DNA of 64,000 nt, taken from Dechloromonas denitrificans. Its GTDB lineage: Bacteria > Pseudomonadota > Gammaproteobacteria > Burkholderiales > Rhodocyclaceae. The translations under genes and the position numbers were made by a program. The number at the start of each line of letters is the position of its first letter. The stretch's first letter is position 1. The notes beneath the pieces were generated by a model. It did no database searches, had not been told where the DNA came from, and was given only the letters and a program-made list of their open reading frames with translations. Below, piece after piece: positions 25,868 to 36,483 of the stretch. The DNA lies in NCBI RefSeq assembly GCF_020510665.1, contig NZ_CP075187.1:2859001-2923000 (forward strand), in the 5' to 3' direction.

Positions 25868-26929
25868 TTGGCCCGCGTGCCCGGCACCCCTCGCCCCCTT
25901 CGTCTCGCCATCAACGGTTACGGCCGTATCGGACGTTGCTTTTTGCGTGCCCTGCTGGCGTCGACCGCAGCAAAGCGCATGCAGGTCGTCGCCATCAACG
26001 AACCAGCCAATCTCGACAGCATGGCCTACCTGACGCGCTACGATTCGACGCACGGCCGCTTTCCCGGCGAGGTCGAACTGGCGGACAACAGCCTGCTGGT
26101 CGATGGACAGAAAATCAGCGTCAGCCATGTCCGCCAACCGGATGCCGTGGATTGGTCGTCACTGGATATCGACCTGCTCGTCGAAGCCTCCGGTTGCTAC
26201 GGTCAACGGGCCGAACTGAGCCGTTTTCTCGATGCCGGCTGCCCGCGCCTGCTGCTCTCGCACCCCGGCCAGAGTGCCGACGATGTCGATGCGACCATCG
26301 TTCCCGGCATCAATACCGAGTCGCTGAACGGCAGCGAACGGCTGGTCTCGGCCGCCTCCTGCACGACCAACGCCATCGTCCCGATTCTGGCGCTGCTCGA
26401 CCGTGAAATCGGCATCGAACAGGTGATGCTGACGACGCTGCATTCGGTGATGAACGATCAGCCGCTGATCGACGGCTACCACCACGAAGACCTGCGCCGC
26501 ACACGCTCGGCGATGCAATCGATCATTCCGGTGTCAACCGGACTGGCGCGCGGCGTCGAGCGCCTGCTGCCGGGACTGACCAGCAAGGTCAGCGCCAAGG
26601 CCATCCGCGTCCCGACGCTGAATGTTTCGGCCATCGACCTAACGCTACACACGCAGCGTCCCGTTTCCGCCGGCGAGATCAATACCCTGCTGGCAGCCGC
26701 CGCCAAGGGGCCGCTCGCTGGCCTGCTGGCTTATTCCGAGGCAGCGCACGCTTCAATCGACTTCAATCACGACCCGCATTCGGCCATCGTCGACGGCAGC
26801 CAGACCCGCACCGCCGGGAAGCACCTGGTCAATCTGTTCGTCTGGTTCGACAACGAATGGGGCTTTGCCAACCGCATGCTGGAGGTGGCCGATCACTGGT
26901 CGCGCCTCTGGCCCACCGCACACGACTAA
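25868..26929 (+). CDS. epd: D-erythrose-4-phosphate dehydrogenase
   Basis: This GAPDH paralog oxidises erythrose 4-phosphate to 4-phosphoerythronate, the first step of pyridoxal phosphate synthesis by the DXP-dependent route. Features that mark Epd rather than GAPDH are [40 protein letters not shown] and [19 protein letters not shown]. The catalytic block is [10 protein letters not shown] with Cys165; the usual second Cys of CTTNC is Ala here. The start is probably the TTG at 25868 or the GTG at 25877, since no ATG lies near. It leads epd-pgk-pyk-fba. pdxA, in the same pathway, is at 41-42 kb. One exact dispersed motif lies near its 5' end. Confidence 0.88.
   Translation: MARVPGTPRPLRLAINGYGRIGRCFLRALLASTAAKRMQVVAINEPANLDSMAYLTRYDSTHGRFPGEVELADNSLLVDGQKISVSHVRQPDAVDWSSLDIDLLVEASGCYGQRAELSRFLDAGCPRLLLSHPGQSADDVDATIVPGINTESLNGSERLVSAASCTTNAIVPILALLDREIGIEQVMLTTLHSVMNDQPLIDGYHHEDLRRTRSAMQSIIPVSTGLARGVERLLPGLTSKVSAKAIRVPTLNVSAIDLTLHTQRPVSAGEINTLLAAAAKGPLAGLLAYSEAAHASIDFNHDPHSAIVDGSQTRTAGKHLVNLFVWFDNEWGFANRMLEVADHWSRLWPTAHD
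25960..25973 (+). repeat. Dispersed motif GTCGACCGCAGCAA, copy 3, in epd
   Basis: Exact match inside the coding sequence, read there as Ser-Thr-Ala-Ala-Lys. Confidence 0.7.
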
Positions 26930-26948
26930 CCTTCTCCAGGAGAGCAGC

Positions 26949-28133
26949 ATGAACGTTACGAAACTCACCGACCTCGACGTTTCCGGCAAGCGCGTCTTCA
27001 TCCGCGCCGACTTGAACGTGCCGCAGGACGAAGCCGGCAACATCACCGAAGACACCCGCATCCGCGCCTCGCTGCCGTCGATCAAGTACTGCCTGGAAAA
27101 AGGCGCCGCCGTGATGGTCACCTCGCACCTCGGCCGGCCGACCGAAGGCGAACTGAACCACGAAGACAGCCTGATGCCGGTTGCCGTGCGTCTCGGCCAG
27201 ATGCTGCACACCTCGGTGCGCCTGATCCAGAACTGGGTCGATGGCGATTTCACGGTCAAGCCGGGCGAAGTCGTACTGCTCGAAAACTGCCGCGTCAACA
27301 AGGGCGAGAAGAAGAACAACGACGAACTGGCCCAGAAGATGGCCAAGCTGTGCGACGTCTACGTCAATGACGCCTTCGGCACCGCGCACCGCGCCGAAGC
27401 AACCACGCACGGCATTGCCAAGTACGCCCCGGTCGCTTGCGCCGGCATCCTGATGGGCGCCGAAATTGACGCACTGGGCAAGGCCCTGCATGAGCCGAAG
27501 CGTCCGCTGGTCGCCATCGTTGGCGGCTCGAAGGTATCTTCCAAGCTGACCATTCTCAAGTCGCTGGCCAGCAAGGTCGACCAGTTGATCGTCGGCGGCG
27601 GCATCGCCAACACCTTCCTGCTCGCCTCCGGCAAGCGCATCGGCGACTCGCTGGCCGAAGCCGACCTGGTCAAGGAAGCCCACGCCATCATGGACATCAT
27701 GAAAGAACGCGGCGCCGAAGTGCCGCTGCCGGTCGATGTCGTCGTCGCCGACGAAGTCTCCGCGCTGGCCCGCGCCAACAAGATTTCGGTTGATGACGTG
27801 CATGTCCACGACCGCATTCTCGACGTCGGCCCGAAGACCGCCGCCATGCTGTCGCAGATCATCGCCAATGCCGGCACCATCGTCTGGAACGGCCCGGTTG
27901 GCGTCTTCGAACTGCCGCAGTTTGCCGGCGGCACCAAGATGTTGTCCTCGGCCATCGCCCACTCCGAAGCCTTCTCGATCGCCGGCGGCGGCGACACGCT
28001 GGCCGCCATCGCCAAGTTCCACATCCACGACGACGTCGGCTACATCTCGACCGGCGGCGGCGCCTTCCTGGAATTCCTCGAAGGCAAGACCTTGCCGGCC
28101 ATCGCCGTGCTCGAAGAACGTGCGGCAAAATAA
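26949..28133 (+). CDS. pgk: Phosphoglycerate kinase
   Basis: This enzyme transfers phosphate between 1,3-bisphosphoglycerate and ADP. The 394-residue protein has the PGK blocks [58 protein letters not shown] and [12 protein letters not shown]. The start follows CCAGGAGAGCAGC; the frame is open further upstream into epd. It is 19 bases after epd, an operon arrangement seen in many proteobacteria. Confidence 0.97.
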   Translation: MNVTKLTDLDVSGKRVFIRADLNVPQDEAGNITEDTRIRASLPSIKYCLEKGAAVMVTSHLGRPTEGELNHEDSLMPVAVRLGQMLHTSVRLIQNWVDGDFTVKPGEVVLLENCRVNKGEKKNNDELAQKMAKLCDVYVNDAFGTAHRAEATTHGIAKYAPVACAGILMGAEIDALGKALHEPKRPLVAIVGGSKVSSKLTILKSLASKVDQLIVGGGIANTFLLASGKRIGDSLAEADLVKEAHAIMDIMKERGAEVPLPVDVVVADEVSALARANKISVDDVHVHDRILDVGPKTAAMLSQIIANAGTIVWNGPVGVFELPQFAGGTKMLSSAIAHSEAFSIAGGGDTLAAIAKFHIHDDVGYISTGGGAFLEFLEGKTLPAIAVLEERAAK

Positions 28134-28146
28134 GCGTTGAACCACG

Positions 28147-28160
28147 GTTGACCGCAGCAA
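28147..28160 (+). repeat. Dispersed motif GTTGACCGCAGCAA, copy 4
   Basis: Exact match in the 104-base gap between pgk and pyk. Confidence 0.7.
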
Positions 28161-28237
28161 AGCCCCAAGCAAGCGCTGCGCGCGGTCGACCGGCCGGAAA
28201 CGGCCAAAATCAAAACAATCGCAGGGAGAGAGAAGAC

Positions 28238-29671
28238 ATGTCACGCCACACCAAGATAGTCGCCACGCTGGGCCCCGCCTCATCCACCCCGGAAGTTCTC
28301 GAACGCATGGTGCAAGCCGGCATCGACGTGGTGCGCATGAACTTCTCGCACGGCACAGCCGATGACCACAAGGCCCGCGCCATCGGCATTCGCGCTGCTG
28401 CCGCCAAATATGGCCGCACCGTCGGCATTCTTGGCGATCTGCAGGGTCCGAAAATCCGGGTCGGCAAATTCGAATCGGGCAAGATCACGCTGGTGATCGG
28501 TGAAAACTTCATCCTCGATGCGCAATGCACGCTCGGCAACCAGGAACGCGTCGGCCTCGATTACAAGGATCTGCCGAAAGACGTCGTCTTCGGCGACATC
28601 CTGCTGCTCGACGATGGTCGCCTCAAGCTCGAAGTGACCGGCGTGCGCGGCCATGAAATCCACACCCGCGTCATCGTCGGCGGCGAGCTCTCCAACAACA
28701 AGGGGATCAATCGCCAGGGCGGCGGACTGACTGCGCCGGCGCTGACCGCCAAGGACATGGACGACATCAAGACGGCCGCCCAGATCGGTGTCGATTTCGT
28801 CGCCGTCTCCTTCCCGAAAAGCGCCGCCGACATGTACATGGCGCGCCAGTTGCTGCGCGCCGCCGGCAGCCAGGCCGTGCTGATCGCCAAGATCGAACGG
28901 GTTGAAGCCGTCGCCAATCTAGCCGAAATTCTTGATGCTTCGGATGGCGTCATGGTCGCCCGTGGCGATCTGGCCGTCGAAGTTGGCGACGCCGCCGTGC
29001 CGGCGCTGCAGAAAAAAATGATCCGCATGGCGCGCGATATGAACAAACTGACCATCACTGCAACGCAGATGATGGAATCGATGATTTCCTCGCCAGTACC
29101 GACCCGCGCCGAAGTCTCCGACGTGGCCAATGCCGTGCTCGACGGCACCGACGCCGTGATGCTTTCGGCCGAAACAGCGAGCGGCAAGTACCCGGTCGAA
29201 ACCGTCGAATCGATGGCCCGTATCTGTGTCGAAGCCGAGCGTTCGGCCGAAGTCACGCTCGACCGAGAATTCCTCGACCGCGTGTTCACGCGCATCGACC
29301 AGTCGATCGCCATGGCGGCGATCTGGACGGCGCATCACCTCAAGGTCAAGGCCATCGCCGCACTCACCCAGTCCGGTTCGACCGCACTGTGGATGAGCCG
29401 CCTGAACTGCGGCGTGCCGATCTACGCGCTGACGCCAGATGCCGAATCGGTTGCCCGGATGGTGCTTTACCGCGAAGTTTACCCGCTGCTGATGACCCAG
29501 CAGCACAGCGACCGCGACCTGCTGCTGGCCGAGGCCGAGCAACTGCTGATCGACCGCGGCGTGGTCGAAAAGGGCGATCTCATCGTACTGACCATCGGCG
29601 AGCCGATCGGCACCACCGGCGGCACCAACACCCTGAAGATCGTCCGGGTCGGCGAGCACCAAATCGCCTAG
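28238..29671 (+). CDS. pyk: Pyruvate kinase
   Basis: This enzyme makes ATP and pyruvate from phosphoenolpyruvate. The 477-residue protein begins MSRHTKIVATLGPASSTPEV and has GILGDLQGPKIRVGKF, VSFPKSAADMYMAR and LIAKIERVEAV (catalytic Lys). The signature region MVARGDLAVEVGDAAVPALQ is followed by TATQMMESMISSPVPTRAEV. The allosteric C-terminal domain is present and complete. The start follows GGGAGAGAGAAGAC. It lies between pgk and fba, oriented with them. Confidence 0.97.
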   Translation: MSRHTKIVATLGPASSTPEVLERMVQAGIDVVRMNFSHGTADDHKARAIGIRAAAAKYGRTVGILGDLQGPKIRVGKFESGKITLVIGENFILDAQCTLGNQERVGLDYKDLPKDVVFGDILLLDDGRLKLEVTGVRGHEIHTRVIVGGELSNNKGINRQGGGLTAPALTAKDMDDIKTAAQIGVDFVAVSFPKSAADMYMARQLLRAAGSQAVLIAKIERVEAVANLAEILDASDGVMVARGDLAVEVGDAAVPALQKKMIRMARDMNKLTITATQMMESMISSPVPTRAEVSDVANAVLDGTDAVMLSAETASGKYPVETVESMARICVEAERSAEVTLDREFLDRVFTRIDQSIAMAAIWTAHHLKVKAIAALTQSGSTALWMSRLNCGVPIYALTPDAESVARMVLYREVYPLLMTQQHSDRDLLLAEAEQLLIDRGVVEKGDLIVLTIGEPIGTTGGTNTLKIVRVGEHQIA

Positions 29672-29720
29672 CCCTGTAAAATAGTCAGATTAATTAATTC
29701 AGTTATACAGAGGAGTCCCC

Positions 29721-30785
29721 ATGCCGCTCGTTTCCATGCGCCAACTGCTCGACCACGCTGCCGAAAACGGCTACGGTCTGCCCGCCTTCAACGTCAACAA
29801 CATGGAACAGGTCTGGGCGATCTGCGAAGCCGCCAGCCAGATCGACGCCCCGGTCATCATGCAAGCCTCGGCCGGCGCCCGCAAATACGCCGGCGAAGCC
29901 TTCCTGCGCCACCAGATCCTGGCCGCGCTCGAAGCCTACCCGCACCTGCCCATCGTCATGCACCAGGACCACGGCCAGAGCCCGGCCGTCTGCATGGCTG
30001 CGATCAAGTCCGGCTTCACCTCGGTGATGATGGACGGCTCGCTCGAAGCCGACGGCAAGACCACCGCCTCCTACGAATACAACGTCGCCGTCTCCAAAGA
30101 AGTCGTCAAGTTCTCGCATTCGATCGGCGTTTCGGTTGAAGCCGAACTCGGCGTGCTCGGCTCGCTCGAAACGATGCAGGGCGACAAGGAAGACGGCCAC
30201 GGCGCCGAAGGCCTGATGACCCGCGAACAGCTGCTGACCGATGTCGAGCAGGCGGCCGACTTCGTCAAGCAAACCAACTGCGACGCACTGGCCATCGCCA
30301 TCGGCACCAGCCACGGCGCCTACAAGTTCACCAAGCGCCCGACCGGCGACATCCTCGCGATCGACCGCATCGCTGAAATCCACGCCCGAATCCCGAATAC
30401 CCACCTGGTGATGCACGGTTCGTCTTCCGTACCGCAGGAACTGCTCGCCGAAATCCGCGAATTCGGCGGCGACATGAAGGAAACCTACGGCGTGCCGGTC
30501 GAAGAGATCGTCAAGGGCATCAAGCACGGCGTGCGCAAGGTCAATATCGATACCGACATCCGTCTTGCGATGACCGGTGCCGTTCGTCGCTACATGGCCG
30601 AAAACCCGTCCAAGTTCGACCCGCGCGACTTCCTCAAGCCGGCCCGCGAAGCCGCCAAGAAGATCTGTCTGGCCCGCTACGAAGCCTTCGGTTGTGCCGG
30701 TCAGGCGAGCAAGATCAAGCCGATGTCGCTGGAAAAGATGGCCGAGCGTTACGCCAAGGGCGAACTGAACCAGATCGTCAAATAA
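29721..30785 (+). CDS. fba: Fructose-bisphosphate aldolase class II
   Basis: This zinc-dependent enzyme cleaves or condenses fructose 1,6-bisphosphate and, in the Calvin-type subgroup, sedoheptulose 1,7-bisphosphate. The 354-residue protein has zinc and substrate motifs [47 protein letters not shown] and [11 protein letters not shown]. It is the Calvin-type (CbbA/Fba IIA) form rather than the E. coli FbaA form. GAGGAGTCCCC precedes the ATG. It ends the epd-pgk-pyk-fba group with a terminator. Confidence 0.96.
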   Translation: MPLVSMRQLLDHAAENGYGLPAFNVNNMEQVWAICEAASQIDAPVIMQASAGARKYAGEAFLRHQILAALEAYPHLPIVMHQDHGQSPAVCMAAIKSGFTSVMMDGSLEADGKTTASYEYNVAVSKEVVKFSHSIGVSVEAELGVLGSLETMQGDKEDGHGAEGLMTREQLLTDVEQAADFVKQTNCDALAIAIGTSHGAYKFTKRPTGDILAIDRIAEIHARIPNTHLVMHGSSSVPQELLAEIREFGGDMKETYGVPVEEIVKGIKHGVRKVNIDTDIRLAMTGAVRRYMAENPSKFDPRDFLKPAREAAKKICLARYEAFGCAGQASKIKPMSLEKMAERYAKGELNQIVK

Positions 30786-30806
30786 TCACCGTTTTGCGGT
30801 AAATTC

Positions 30807-30837
30807 GAGGGCCGCCTGATGCGGCCCTTAATTTTTT
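30807..30837 (+). terminator. Terminator of fba
   Basis: AGGGCCGC-CTGAT-GCGGCCCT forms an eight-pair stem, followed by TAATTTTTT. Confidence 0.8.
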
Positions 30838-30848
30838 GAGTCAGACCC

Positions 30849-32141
30849 GTGGAATTACGCACCCATCCGCTCCGCCAGCGCCTCAATGACGAGGTTCACA
30901 CCCGCCCGCCGATTCCGCTCGAAGCGCCGGCACTGATCAGCTACCTGGCTTTCGTCCATGACGAAAATGGCCCGGCCGGCGAGCGCGCCCATATCGGCAC
31001 GCTCTACGAACGCATGGGTCTGCCGATCGAGCCCAGCGCCGAAGCCGCGCACCTGATCATCGACGGCGGCAATTTCAAGCTGAAATGGGAACAGCACGGC
31101 GAATTCTCGACCTACACCTTTTTCATCCAACCGAAACAGCCCCCCTTGTCAGGTGAAACAGCACTGGGTGCTGTCCCGGTCGACTGGGTTCAGGGCATTC
31201 CCGGCCAGGTGATTGCAGCGACCCACATCGAACTGCTGGCTGCCGGCTCGGTCGATCCGGAGGAAATGCTCGCCTCGCTGCCGGCCAAAAGCGACACCAA
31301 CATCGTCTCGCTGATTGCCGGCCAGGCTGCCTGGGTATTTACCGACTTCCGTATCCAGCAAGGCTTTTCACGCTTCACGCTGATCGATGAAAGCATGGGC
31401 AAGCTGCGGACCGGCCGGATCATCCAGCGTCTGCTCGAAATCGAGACCTATCGCGTCATGGCGCTGCTCGCCTTCCCGGTGGCCAAATCGGTCAGCCGCT
31501 TGCTCAACCGAGCAGAAGCCGAGCTGGCCGCCCTGATCGACCGCATGGTCACCGCCGCGTCGCCGCACGACGAACGGACCGTGCTGGCCGACCTGACCCG
31601 TCTGGCAGCCGAAGTCGAACACTCGGTCGCCAGTACCAACTTCCGTTTCGGCGCCTCGGCGGCTTATTACCGACTGGTCCAGCAACGCATTGTCGAACTC
31701 AAGGAAACCCGCGTTTCAGGCTACCCAACGATCAAGGGCTTCATGGAGCGGCGGCTGGCCCCGGCGCTGAATACCTGCGGCGCGATTTCGACCCGCCAGG
31801 AAGATCTGTCGGCGCGCATCGCCCGGACCAGCCAGTTGTTGCGCACGCGCGTCGATATCGAACTAGAGCGCCAGAACCAGGAGGTTCTCGCCCAGATGAA
31901 CCGCCGCGCCAAGCTGCAACTGCGCCTGCAGGAAACCGTCGAAGGCCTGTCGGTCGTCGTGCTGACCTACTATGGCTCGCAACTGGTCCAGTATCTCGCC
32001 AAGGGCACCAAGGAACTACATCACCTCAACAGCGATGTGATTACCGCGATTTCGATCCCGGTCATCGCCGGCGTCGTTGCCTGGGGAACTCGTCAAATGC
32101 GCAAGAAGCTCGCCGCCGAAGAAGGCGAAGGCGCGCATTAA
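30849..32141 (+). CDS. DUF3422 family membrane protein
   Basis: This is a 430-residue protein of unknown function. The N terminus [20 protein letters not shown] and the block [20 protein letters not shown] define DUF3422, common in beta- and alphaproteobacteria. A long helical centre (about 190-375) has heptad-like charge patterns. Two C-terminal hydrophobic segments follow ([18 protein letters not shown] and [16 protein letters not shown]). The build, a soluble domain plus coiled helices and a membrane hairpin, recalls ion-channel or SLC-regulator architectures, but no activity is known. It stands alone between fba and purC. Confidence 0.85.
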   Translation: MELRTHPLRQRLNDEVHTRPPIPLEAPALISYLAFVHDENGPAGERAHIGTLYERMGLPIEPSAEAAHLIIDGGNFKLKWEQHGEFSTYTFFIQPKQPPLSGETALGAVPVDWVQGIPGQVIAATHIELLAAGSVDPEEMLASLPAKSDTNIVSLIAGQAAWVFTDFRIQQGFSRFTLIDESMGKLRTGRIIQRLLEIETYRVMALLAFPVAKSVSRLLNRAEAELAALIDRMVTAASPHDERTVLADLTRLAAEVEHSVASTNFRFGASAAYYRLVQQRIVELKETRVSGYPTIKGFMERRLAPALNTCGAISTRQEDLSARIARTSQLLRTRVDIELERQNQEVLAQMNRRAKLQLRLQETVEGLSVVVLTYYGSQLVQYLAKGTKELHHLNSDVITAISIPVIAGVVAWGTRQMRKKLAAEEGEGAH

Positions 32142-32170
32142 TTTATAATTCTGTTTTTGCTTTCGGGAAC

Positions 32171-33109
32171 ATGACCGTGACCGCACCCCTTTTCGAATCC
32201 ACCATCACCAGCCTGCCGCTGATCAATAAAGGCAAGGTCCGCGACATTTACGCGGTCGACGCCGACAAGCTGCTGATTATCACCACCGACCGCCTGTCGG
32301 CCTTCGACGTCATCCTGCCGGACCCGATTCCGCGCAAGGGCGAAGTGCTGCAAGCCGTGGCCAACTTCTGGTTCGAGAAACTCGGCCACATCGTACCGAA
32401 CCAGCTGACCGGCATCGATCCCGAATCCGTCGTCGCCGAGAACGAACGCGACCAGGTGCGCGGCCGTGCCGTCGTCGTCAAGCGCCTCAAGCCGCTGCCG
32501 ATCGAAGCCGTCGTGCGCGGCTACGTCATCGGTTCCGGCTGGAAGGATTACCAGGAAACCGGCGCGATCTGCGGCATCGCGCTGCCGGCCGGCCTGAAAA
32601 TGGCCCAGAAGCTGCCCTCCCCGATCTTCACGCCGGCCACCAAGGCTGCCGTTGGCGATCATGACGAAAACGTCTCCTTCGCCACCGCCCAGGCCCATTG
32701 CGGTGCTGACCTGGCCGAAGCACTGGCCGGCACCGGCAAGAACGGCGCACAACTGGCCGACGAAGCCCGCCTCGCCGCTATCCGCCTCTACGAAGAAGCC
32801 TGCGCCTACGCCAAGGGCCGCGGCATCATCATCGCCGACACCAAGTTCGAATTCGGCATCGACGCGGCCGGCACCCTGCACCTGATCGACGAAGCCCTGA
32901 CCCCGGACTCCTCGCGCTTCTGGCCGGCCGACCAGTACGAAGAAGGCAAGAACCCGCCGTCCTACGACAAGCAGTACGTCCGCGACTACCTGGAAACGCT
33001 CGACTGGGGCAAGGTTGCCCCCGGCCCGAAACTGCCGGCCGATGTCATTGCGCGAACCAGCGCAAAATACATCGAGGCGTACGAACGCCTGACCGGAAAA
33101 ACTCTCTAA
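32171..33109 (+). CDS. purC: SAICAR synthase (PurC)
   Basis: This enzyme joins aspartate to CAIR in de novo purine synthesis. The 312-residue protein is of the longer type found in betaproteobacteria and yeast. Blocks: [71 protein letters not shown] and [20 protein letters not shown]. Stop followed by a terminator hairpin. purH, purD, apt and hpt lie at 52-58 kb. Confidence 0.97.
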   Translation: MTVTAPLFESTITSLPLINKGKVRDIYAVDADKLLIITTDRLSAFDVILPDPIPRKGEVLQAVANFWFEKLGHIVPNQLTGIDPESVVAENERDQVRGRAVVVKRLKPLPIEAVVRGYVIGSGWKDYQETGAICGIALPAGLKMAQKLPSPIFTPATKAAVGDHDENVSFATAQAHCGADLAEALAGTGKNGAQLADEARLAAIRLYEEACAYAKGRGIIIADTKFEFGIDAAGTLHLIDEALTPDSSRFWPADQYEEGKNPPSYDKQYVRDYLETLDWGKVAPGPKLPADVIARTSAKYIEAYERLTGKTL

Positions 33110-33118
33110 AAACACATC

Positions 33119-33141
33119 GGGCGGCTATGACCGCCCTTTTT
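33119..33141 (+). terminator. Terminator of purC
   Basis: GGGCGG-CTATGA-CCGCCC and five T residues. Confidence 0.8.
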
Positions 33142-33157
33142 CATTGCCCCGACAAAA

Positions 33158-35212
33158 ATGACTACGACCAATCCCCTGCTCGATTTCTCCGACCTGCCCC
33201 GTTTCGATCTGGTGCAGCCCGAACATGTCAAACCGGCCATCGAATCGCTGTTGACCGCGGGACGCGAGTTGATTGAACGCCTGACCAGCGACGCAACGCC
33301 GGCGACCTGGCGCGACTTCGCCGGTGCATTGTCCGACGGGCTGGAGCCATTTGGCCGTGCCTGGGGCGTTGTCGGTCATCTGCATTCGGTCAATGACGTG
33401 CCGGCCTGGCGCGAGGCTTACAACGAGATGCTGCCGGAAGTGTCGCGTTTCTACGCCGAACTCGGCCAGAACCTCAAGCTGTTCGACAAGTACAAGGCGC
33501 TGCGCAGCAGCCCGGAATACGCCACGCTGAGCATCGAGCAAAAGAAAGTGGTCGATAACGAAGTGCGCGATTTCCGCCTCAGCGGCGCCGAACTGCCGGA
33601 AGACCAGAAACCACGCTTCCAGGCGATCATGGAAGAGCTTTCACAGCTTTCCGCCAAGTTTTCCGAGAACGTCCTCGACGCGACCAATGCCTTTGCCGAA
33701 GTGATCACCGACCCAGCCCTGCTCGCCGGCCTGCCGGACGATGCGATCGAGGCGGCCAAGGCTGCGGCTGAAAAGGCCGGCGTCGAAGGCTGGCGTTTCA
33801 GTCTGCAGGCGCCGTCCTACGGCCCGGTCATGCAATACGCCGACAACCGCGAGCTGCGCGCCCGGCTGTATCGCGCCTCGGCCACCCGCGCCGCCGAATT
33901 CCACGATGGCAGCAGTAAGCCGGAATGGGACAACACGCCGGTCATCAACCGCATGCTGGCCCTGCGCCTCGAAGACGCGAAGATGCTTGGCTTCAATAAT
34001 TTCGCCGAAGTCTCGCTGGCCCCGAAAATGGCCGACACGCCGGCCCAGGTGCTCGCCTTCCTGCGCGAGCTGGCAGCCAAGGCCAAGCCGTTTGCCGAGA
34101 AGGACATTGCCGAATTGAAGGCCTTTGCCAAGGACGAGCTGGGTCTGGACGACTTCCAGCCGTGGGATGCGGCCTACGTTTCAGAGAAGTTGCTGCAGGC
34201 GCGTTATGCCTTCTCCGAACACGAAGTGAAGCAGTACTTCACCGAGCCCAAGGTGCTCGGCGGCCTGTTCAACGTCATCGAAAGCCTGTTCAACGTCAAG
34301 GTCAAGCCGGATACGGCACCAGTCTGGCATGAGGACGTCAAATTCTTCCGTCTGGAGACGTCGACCGGGGAACTCGTCGGCCAGTTCTACCTCGACCTCT
34401 ACGCCCGCGAAACCAAGCGCGGCGGCGCCTGGATGGACGAAGCCCGTTCGCGTCGCCGGACGACGACCGGCATCCAGAAGCCGATTGCCTATCTCAACTG
34501 CAACTTCCCGCGCCCGGTCGGCGACAAGCCGGCCACCTTCACGCACGACGACGTGATCACGCTGTTCCACGAAACCGGCCACGGCCTGCACCACCTGCTG
34601 ACGCGCGGCGAAGAACTCGGTGTTTCCGGTATCCACGGCGTCGAATGGGATGCCGTCGAGCTGCCTTCGCAGTTCATGGAAAACTATTGCTGGGAATGGC
34701 AGGTCGTCGAAGGCATGACCGCCCACGTCGATACCGGTGCGACGCTGCCGCGCGCGCTGTTCGACAAGATGCTGGCCGCCAAGAATTTCCAGAGCGGCAT
34801 GATGGCCGTGCGCCAGATCGAGTTCTCCTTGTTCGACATGCAACTGCATTCGGAATTCGACCCGCAGGGCACGTCGACCGTGATGGACCTGCTGCACGCC
34901 GTACGCGACGAAGTCGCCGTGCTTGTGCCGCCGGCCTGGCATCGTTTCCCGAATGCTTTCTCGCACATTTTTGGCGGCGGCTACGGAGCCGGCTATTTCA
35001 GCTACAAGTGGGCGGAAGTCCTCTCGGCCGATGCCTACGCGGCCTTCGAAGAAGCGGGCGATCCATTCGATGCCACCACCGGCAAGCGCTTTCTCGACGA
35101 AATCCTCTCGGCGGGCGGTTCGCGTCCGGCGATCGAATCCTTCAAGGCATTCCGCGGCCGTGAACCCAGTGTCGATGCCTTGCTGCGTCACAGCGGCATG
35201 GTTGCCGCCTGA
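33158..35212 (+). CDS. prlC: Oligopeptidase A (M3 metallopeptidase)
   Basis: This cytosolic zinc peptidase degrades short peptides, including cleaved signal peptides. The 684-residue length is standard. The active site is DVITLFHETGHGLHHLLTRG with HETGH (471-475), and the third ligand region is VEWDAVELPSQFMENYCWE about 25 residues later. The substrate tyrosine/glycine loop is IFGGGYGAGYFSYKWAEVLS. Start ATG 17 bases after the purC terminator. A DUF4124 protein follows within a few bases. Confidence 0.96.
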   Translation: MTTTNPLLDFSDLPRFDLVQPEHVKPAIESLLTAGRELIERLTSDATPATWRDFAGALSDGLEPFGRAWGVVGHLHSVNDVPAWREAYNEMLPEVSRFYAELGQNLKLFDKYKALRSSPEYATLSIEQKKVVDNEVRDFRLSGAELPEDQKPRFQAIMEELSQLSAKFSENVLDATNAFAEVITDPALLAGLPDDAIEAAKAAAEKAGVEGWRFSLQAPSYGPVMQYADNRELRARLYRASATRAAEFHDGSSKPEWDNTPVINRMLALRLEDAKMLGFNNFAEVSLAPKMADTPAQVLAFLRELAAKAKPFAEKDIAELKAFAKDELGLDDFQPWDAAYVSEKLLQARYAFSEHEVKQYFTEPKVLGGLFNVIESLFNVKVKPDTAPVWHEDVKFFRLETSTGELVGQFYLDLYARETKRGGAWMDEARSRRRTTTGIQKPIAYLNCNFPRPVGDKPATFTHDDVITLFHETGHGLHHLLTRGEELGVSGIHGVEWDAVELPSQFMENYCWEWQVVEGMTAHVDTGATLPRALFDKMLAAKNFQSGMMAVRQIEFSLFDMQLHSEFDPQGTSTVMDLLHAVRDEVAVLVPPAWHRFPNAFSHIFGGGYGAGYFSYKWAEVLSADAYAAFEEAGDPFDATTGKRFLDEILSAGGSRPAIESFKAFRGREPSVDALLRHSGMVAA

Positions 35213-35229
35213 GTATGGAGACCAGATTC

Positions 35230-35715
35230 ATGCGCAAACTGTTGATCCTCTGCCTCATCCTCGGCGCAGCCGGTGCCAGCGCCCAGACTTACCGCTGGAT
35301 CGATGCCAACGGCCGTACGGTTTTCAGCGACACGCCGCCGCCACGTACCGGCGCGCCGGTCGCCAAGACGGAGAAGGCCACGGCTGACGACGGCCTGCCA
35401 TTTGCCGTCAAAAAAGCAGCCGAAGCTTTCCCGGTCACGCTGTTCACCACCCCGGAGTGTGTCGACGAATGCAAGCAGGCACGCGACCTGCTCAACAAGC
35501 GTGGCGTACCGTTCACCGAGCGCATGGTGGTCAAACAGGAAGATCACGCCGAACTGAAACAGTTGGTCGGCGATGCCTTCGTGCCTTCGTTGCGCGTCGG
35601 CAAACAACCGGTTCGCGGTTTCGAGGCTAACGCCTACAACAACCTGCTCGACCTGGCCGGCTACCCGAAAACCGCGCCCTACGGCGCCAAACCTGCGGCG
35701 GTACCCGGCCAATGA
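35230..35715 (+). CDS. DUF4124/glutaredoxin-like secreted protein
   Basis: This is a 161-residue exported protein. The signal peptide is MRKLLILCLILGAAGASA. A DUF4124 module (QTYRWIDANGRTVFSDTPPP) follows, then a glutaredoxin-like domain beginning VTLFTTPECVDECKQARDLL. The active-site spacing is CxxxC (ECVDEC), not CxxC, so ordinary dithiol chemistry may not apply. The second strand has VPSLRVGKQPVRGF with the cis-Pro-like VP. The ATG at 35230 follows GGAGACCAGATTC; an ATG at 35215 is the alternative. Its stop overlaps the xth start (ATGA), so the two are translated together. Confidence 0.8.
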   Translation: MRKLLILCLILGAAGASAQTYRWIDANGRTVFSDTPPPRTGAPVAKTEKATADDGLPFAVKKAAEAFPVTLFTTPECVDECKQARDLLNKRGVPFTERMVVKQEDHAELKQLVGDAFVPSLRVGKQPVRGFEANAYNNLLDLAGYPKTAPYGAKPAAVPGQ

Positions 35716-36476
35716 AAATCGCTGCCTGGAACGTCAATTCACTCAAGGTTCGCCTGCCCCATCTGCTCGACTGGCTCGCCTCGGCCCAGCCGGACGCGCT
35801 GTGCCTGCAGGAACTCAAGCTTGAAGACCACAATTTCCCGCGCGCCGAGATCGAGGCGGCCGGTTATCACGTCGCCTTTTCCGGGCAGAAGACCTACAAC
35901 GGTGTCGCCCTGCTCGCCCGCCAGCCGATTGAAGACGTACTGATCGGCAATCCACACTTCCCGGACGAACAGAAACGCCTGATCACCGGCACGGTCGGCG
36001 GCGCACGCATCGTCTGCGCCTACATGCCGAATGGCCAGGCGGTCGGCAGCGACAAGTACGACTACAAACTGCGCTGGCTCGATGCGCTGGCGGTCTGGCT
36101 AGCCGAAGAACTGGCGGCGCATCCGCAACTGGCCCTGTGCGGCGATTACAACATTGCCCCGGACGACCGCGATGTGCACGACCCGGCACGCTGGGCCGAC
36201 GGCATCCTCGTTTCGCCGCCCGAACGCGCCGCCTTCCAGCGCCTGCTCGATCTCGGCCTGAGCGACAGCTTCCGCCTCTTCGAACAACCGGAGAAAACCT
36301 TCTCATGGTGGGATTACCGCATGCTCGGTTTCCAGAAAAACCTCGGGCTGCGCATCGACCACATCCTGCTCTCGAAGCCTCTCGCCAAGCGCTGCACGGC
36401 AGCCGGTGTCGACCGCGCCCCACGCAAACTCGAACGCCCGTCCGACCACGCGCCGGTCTGGGCGACGCTCGGATGA
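35712..36476 (+). CDS. xth: Exodeoxyribonuclease III
   Basis: This is an AP endonuclease and 3'-5' exonuclease for base excision repair. The 254-residue protein shows the ExoIII/APE fold: MKIAAWNVNSLKVRLPHLL, LCLQELKLEDHNFP (metal Glu), GDYNIAPDDRDVHDP, LGLRIDHILLSK and PSDHAPVWATL (catalytic Asp-His). It overlaps the upstream gene by four bases. A Crp/Fnr regulator follows eight bases later. Confidence 0.96.
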   Translation: MKIAAWNVNSLKVRLPHLLDWLASAQPDALCLQELKLEDHNFPRAEIEAAGYHVAFSGQKTYNGVALLARQPIEDVLIGNPHFPDEQKRLITGTVGGARIVCAYMPNGQAVGSDKYDYKLRWLDALAVWLAEELAAHPQLALCGDYNIAPDDRDVHDPARWADGILVSPPERAAFQRLLDLGLSDSFRLFEQPEKTFSWWDYRMLGFQKNLGLRIDHILLSKPLAKRCTAAGVDRAPRKLERPSDHAPVWATLG

Positions 36477-36483
36477 TTTTGCG

